From Tetragonia tetragonoides (Eukaryota > Streptophyta > Magnoliopsida > Caryophyllales > Aizoaceae), in the NCBI GenBank assembly GCA_038025085.1, contig CM076146.1, positions 24,002,501-24,066,500 of the forward strand: DNA of 64,000 bases, read 5' to 3'. A model generated the notes under the pieces. The model worked only from the letters and a program-made list of their open reading frames with translations, ran no database searches and had not been told where the DNA came from. The translations under genes were made by a program, and so were the position numbers. Below, in pieces: positions 60,031 to 64,000 of the stretch (position 1 is the stretch's first letter; every line of letters starts with the position of its first letter).

Positions 60031-63000
60031 GAGATTTGAGTTCTTTTGTGTTGTATATTAAGAGAAAGCTTCCAAATACTTTGTGTACATTCATTTGAGT
60101 GTGATACTATACCTAGGATGTTTACAGTTACAAACAAGCTTCAACTCAAGCTTTTGAATGCATTTACGCGTTTTAAAAGCTCATACGAGTAGGGTAAAAG
60201 AGATTTGAGTTCTTTTGTGTTGTATATTAAGAGAAAGCATCCAAATACTGTGTTTGTATTCATTTGAGTGTGAAACTACACCTAGGATGTTTACAAGTAC
60301 AAACAAGCTTCAACTCAAGCTTTTCAATGTATTTACGCATTTTAAAAGCTCATACGAGTAGGGTGAAAGAGATTTGAGTTCTTTTGTGTTGTATATTAAG
60401 AGAAAGCATCCAAATACGTTGTTTACAATCATTTGAGTGTGAAACTATACCTAGGATGTTTACAGTTACAAACAAGCTTCAACTCAAGCTTTTGAATGCA
60501 TTTACGCGTTTTAAAAGCTCATACGAGTAGGGTAAAAGAGATTTGAGTTCTTTTGTGTTGTATATTAAGAGAAAGCATCCAAATAAGTTGTTTGCATTCA
60601 TTTGAGTGTGAAACTACACCTAGGATTTTTACAGTTACAAACAAGCTTCAACTCAAGCTTTTGAAAGCATTTATGCTTTTTAAAATCTCATACGAGTAGG
60701 GTGAAAGAGATTTGAGTTCTTTTGTGTTGTATATTAAGAGAAAGAATCCAAATACTATGTTTGCATTCATTTGAGTGTGAAACTACACCTACGATGTTTA
60801 CAAGTACAAACAAGCTTCAACTCAAGCTTTTGAATATATTTACGCGTTTTAACAGCTCTTACGACTAGGGTGATAGAAATTGAGTTCTTTTGTCTTGTAT
60901 ATTAAGAGAAAGCATCCAAATACTTTGTTTGTATTCATTTGAGTGTGAAACTACACCTAGGATGTTTACAAGTACAAACAAGCTTCAACTCAAGCTTTTG
61001 AATGTATTTACGCATTTTAAAAGCTCATACGAGTAGCGTAAAAGAGATTTGAGTTCTTTTGTGTTGTATATTAAGAGAAAGCTTCCAAATACTTTGTGTA
61101 CATTCATTTGAGTGTGATACTTTACCTAGGATGTTTACAGTTACAAACAAGCTTCAACTCAAGCTTTTGAATGCATTTACGCGTTTTAAAAGCTCATACG
61201 AGTAGGGTAAAAGAGATTTGAGTTCTTTTGTGTTGTATATTAAGAGAAAGCATCCAAATACGTTGTTTGCATTCATTTGAGTGTGAAACTACACCTAGGA
61301 TTTTTACAGTTACAAACAAGCTTCAACTCAAGCTTTTGAATGCATTTATTCTTTTTAAAAGCTCATACGAGTAGGGTGAAAGAGATTTGAGTTCTTTTGT
61401 GTTGTATATTAAGAGAAAGCATCCAAATACTATGTTTGCATTCATTTGAGTGTGAAACTATACCTAGGATGTTTACAGTTACAAACAAGCTTCAACTCAA
61501 GCTTTTGAATGTATTTACGCATTTTAAAAGCTCATACGAGTTGGGTAAAAGAGATTTGAGTTCTTTTGTGTTGTATATTAAGAGAAAGCGTCCAAATACT
61601 TTGTGTACATTCATTTGAGTGTGAAATTATACCTAGGATGTTTACAAGTACAAACAAGCTTCAACTCAAGCTTTTGAATGCATTTATGCTTTTTAAAAGC
61701 TCATACGAGTAGTGTGAAAGAGATTTGAGTTCTTTTGTGTTGTATATTAAGAGAAAGCATCCAAAAACTTTGTGTAGATTCATTTGAGTGTGAAACTATA
61801 CCTAGGATGTTTACACTTACAAACAAGCTTCAACTCAAGCTTTTGAATGTATTTATGCATTTTAAAAGCTCATACGAGTAGGGTAAAAGAGATTTGAGTT
61901 CTTTTGTGTTGTATATTAAGAGAAAGCATCCAAATACTTTGTGTACATTCATTTGAGTGTGAAACTATACCTACGATGTTTACAGTTACAAACAAGCTTC
62001 AACTCAAGCTTTTGAATGCATTTACGCGTTTTAAAAGCTCATACGAGTAGGGTGAAAGAGATTTGAGTTCTTTTGTGTTGTATATTAAGAGAAAGCATCC
62101 AAATACTATGTTTGCATTCATTTGAGTGTGAAACTACACCTAGGATGTTTACAAGTACAAACAAGCTTCAACTCAAGCTTTTGAATGTATTTACGCGTTT
62201 TAACAGCTCTTACGACTAGGATGATAGAAATTGAGTTCTTTTGTGTTGTATATTAAGAGAAAGCATCCAAATACTTTGTTTGTATTCATTTGAGTGTGAA
62301 ACTACACCTAGGATGTTTACAAGTACAAACAAGCTTCAACTCAAGCTTTTCAATGTATTTACGCATTTTAAAAGCTCATACGAGTAGGGTAAAAGAGATT
62401 TGAGTTCTTTTGTGTTGTATATTAAGAGAAAGCATCCAAATACGTTCTTTGCATTCATTTGAGTGTGAAACTATACCCATGATGTTTACAGTTACAAACA
62501 AGCTTCAACTCAAGCTTTTGAATGCATTTACGCGTTTTAAAAGCTCATACGAGTAGGGTAAAAGAGATTTGAGTTCTTTTGTGTTGTATATTAAGAGAAA
62601 GCTTCCAAATACTTTATGTACATTCATTTGAGTGTGAAACTATACCTAGGATGTTTACAGTTACAAACAAGCTTCAACTCAAGCTTTTGAATGCATTTAC
62701 GCGTTTTAAAAGCTCATACGAGTAGGGTAAAAGAGATTTGAGTTCTTTTGTGTTGTATATTAAGAGAAAGCATCCAAATACGTTGTTTGCATTCATTTGA
62801 GTGTGGAACTACACCTAGGATTTTTACAGTTACAAACAAGCTTTAACTCAAGCTTTTGAATGCATTTATGCTTTTTAAAAGCACATACGAGTAGGGTGAA
62901 AGAGATTTGAGTTCTTTTGTGTTGTATATTAAGAGAAAGCATCCAAATACTATGTTTGCATTCATTTGAGTGTGAAACTACACCTAGGATGTTTACAAGT

Positions 63001-64000
63001 ACAAACAAGCTTCAACTCAAGCTTTTGAATGTATTTACGCGTTTTAATAGCTCTTACGACTAGGGTGATAGAAATTGAGTTCTTTTGTGTTGTATATTAA
63101 GGGAAAGCATCCAAATATTTTGTTTGTATTCATTTGAGTCTGAAACTACACCTAGGATGTTTACAAGTACAAACAAGCTTCAACTCAAGCTTTTGAATGT
63201 ATTTACGCGTTTTAACAGCTCTTACGACTAGGGTGATAGAAATTGAGTTCTTTTGTGTTGTATATTAAGAGAAAGCATCCAAATACTTTGTTTGTATTCA
63301 TTTGAGTGTGAAACTACACCTAGGATGTTTAGAAGTACAAACAAGCTTCAACTCAAGCTTTTGAATGTATTTACGCATTTTAAAAGCTCATACGAGTAGG
63401 GTGAAAGAGATTTGAGTTCTTTTGTGTTGTATATTAAGAGAAAGCATCCAAATACTATGTTTGCATTCATTTGAGTGTGAAACTACACCTAGGATGTTTA
63501 CAAGTACAAACAAGCTTCAACTCAAGCTTTTGAATGTATTTACGCGTTTTAACAGCTCTTACGACTAGGGTGATAGAAATTGAGTTCTTTTGTGTTGTAT
63601 ATTAAGGGAAAGCATCCAAATATTTTGTTTGTATTCATTTGAGTGTGAAATTACACCTAGGATGTTTACAAGTACAAACAAGCTTCAACTCAAGCTTTTG
63701 AATGTATTTACGCATTTTAAAAGCTCATACGAGTAGGTTAAAAGAGATTTGAGTTCTTTTGTGTTGTATATTAAGAGAAAGCATCCAAATACGTTGTTTA
63801 CATTCATTTGAGTGTGAAACTATACCCAGGATGTTTACAGTTACAAACAAGCTTCAACTCAAGCTTTTGAATGCATTTACGCGTTTTAAAAGCTCATACG
63901 AGTAGGGTAAAAGAGATTTGAGTTCTTTTGTGTTGTATATTAAGAGAAAGCTTTCAAATACTTTGTGTACATTCATTTGAGTGTGAAACTATACCTAGGA
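60031..64000 (+). repeat. 169-bp satellite array, right block
   Basis: About 23.5 monomers running off the right edge in the same orientation. The first base continues the monomer interrupted at 54936 without gain or loss (gtaaaa | gagatttgag). Class content (gtgatacta, ggatttttacagtt, ctacgatgtttac, gtgatagaaattg, gtcttgtatatt) matches the satellite immediately left of the LINE. Repeated marker series within it, such as attaagggaaagc with aaatattttg (about 63100 and 63604), show further short-range duplication of about three monomers. No gene is seen. Confidence 0.97.

Overview
The window is almost entirely one plant-type satellite DNA array. The monomer is about 169 bp (mostly 168-171), AT-rich, always head to tail in one orientation, and carries a HindIII doublet (two AAGCTT sites 12 bp apart). 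About 58 kb is satellite, roughly 340 monomers by division, in three blocks: 1-22760, about 23621-54936 and 60031-64000. By eye, monomers differ from one another at a few up to about 15 positions. They fall into several recurring variant classes that are copied together in blocks of 3 to about 23 monomers at many different offsets (509, 844-845, 1353, 1520, 1702, 1862, 2026, 3842, 4227 bp). There is therefore real but irregular higher-order structure, not one fixed higher-order unit.

Two non-satellite pieces interrupt the array. The first, 22761-about 23620, is an 860-bp AT-rich segment with an LTR-like stretch (U3-like region, a TATA box at 23383, an R/U5-like tail). Its right edge is an exact 35-bp inverted copy of internal sequence, followed by a microhomology scar in the satellite, and about 59 bp of monomer are missing across the insertion. 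The second, 54937-60030, is a 5'-truncated L1-type non-LTR retrotransposon (LINE) in the + orientation. It has ORF1 (DUF4283/RRM-like domain plus CCHC zinc knuckle), ORF2 (endonuclease, reverse transcriptase with FADD, zf-RVT-type C-terminus), a purine-rich 3' UTR with a 41-bp tandem repeat, and a poly(A) tail. ORF2 is broken by two frameshifts, at an A10 and a G17 homopolymer. The satellite resumes in exact phase after the tail, at a site that reads TTTT/A on the bottom strand, as expected for target-primed reverse transcription.

The LINE architecture (DUF4283 + zf-CCHC_4 in ORF1, zf-RVT in ORF2) is characteristic of land plants, and the low-GC coding sequence suggests a eudicot; the species cannot be named from sequence alone. 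Monomer length, array size and retroelement content fit a centromeric or pericentromeric array, but nothing in the sequence proves centromere function. No host gene, tRNA, rRNA, CRISPR array or prokaryotic feature was found. The 60-110-codon open frames that recur on both strands of the satellite are by-products of the repeat.
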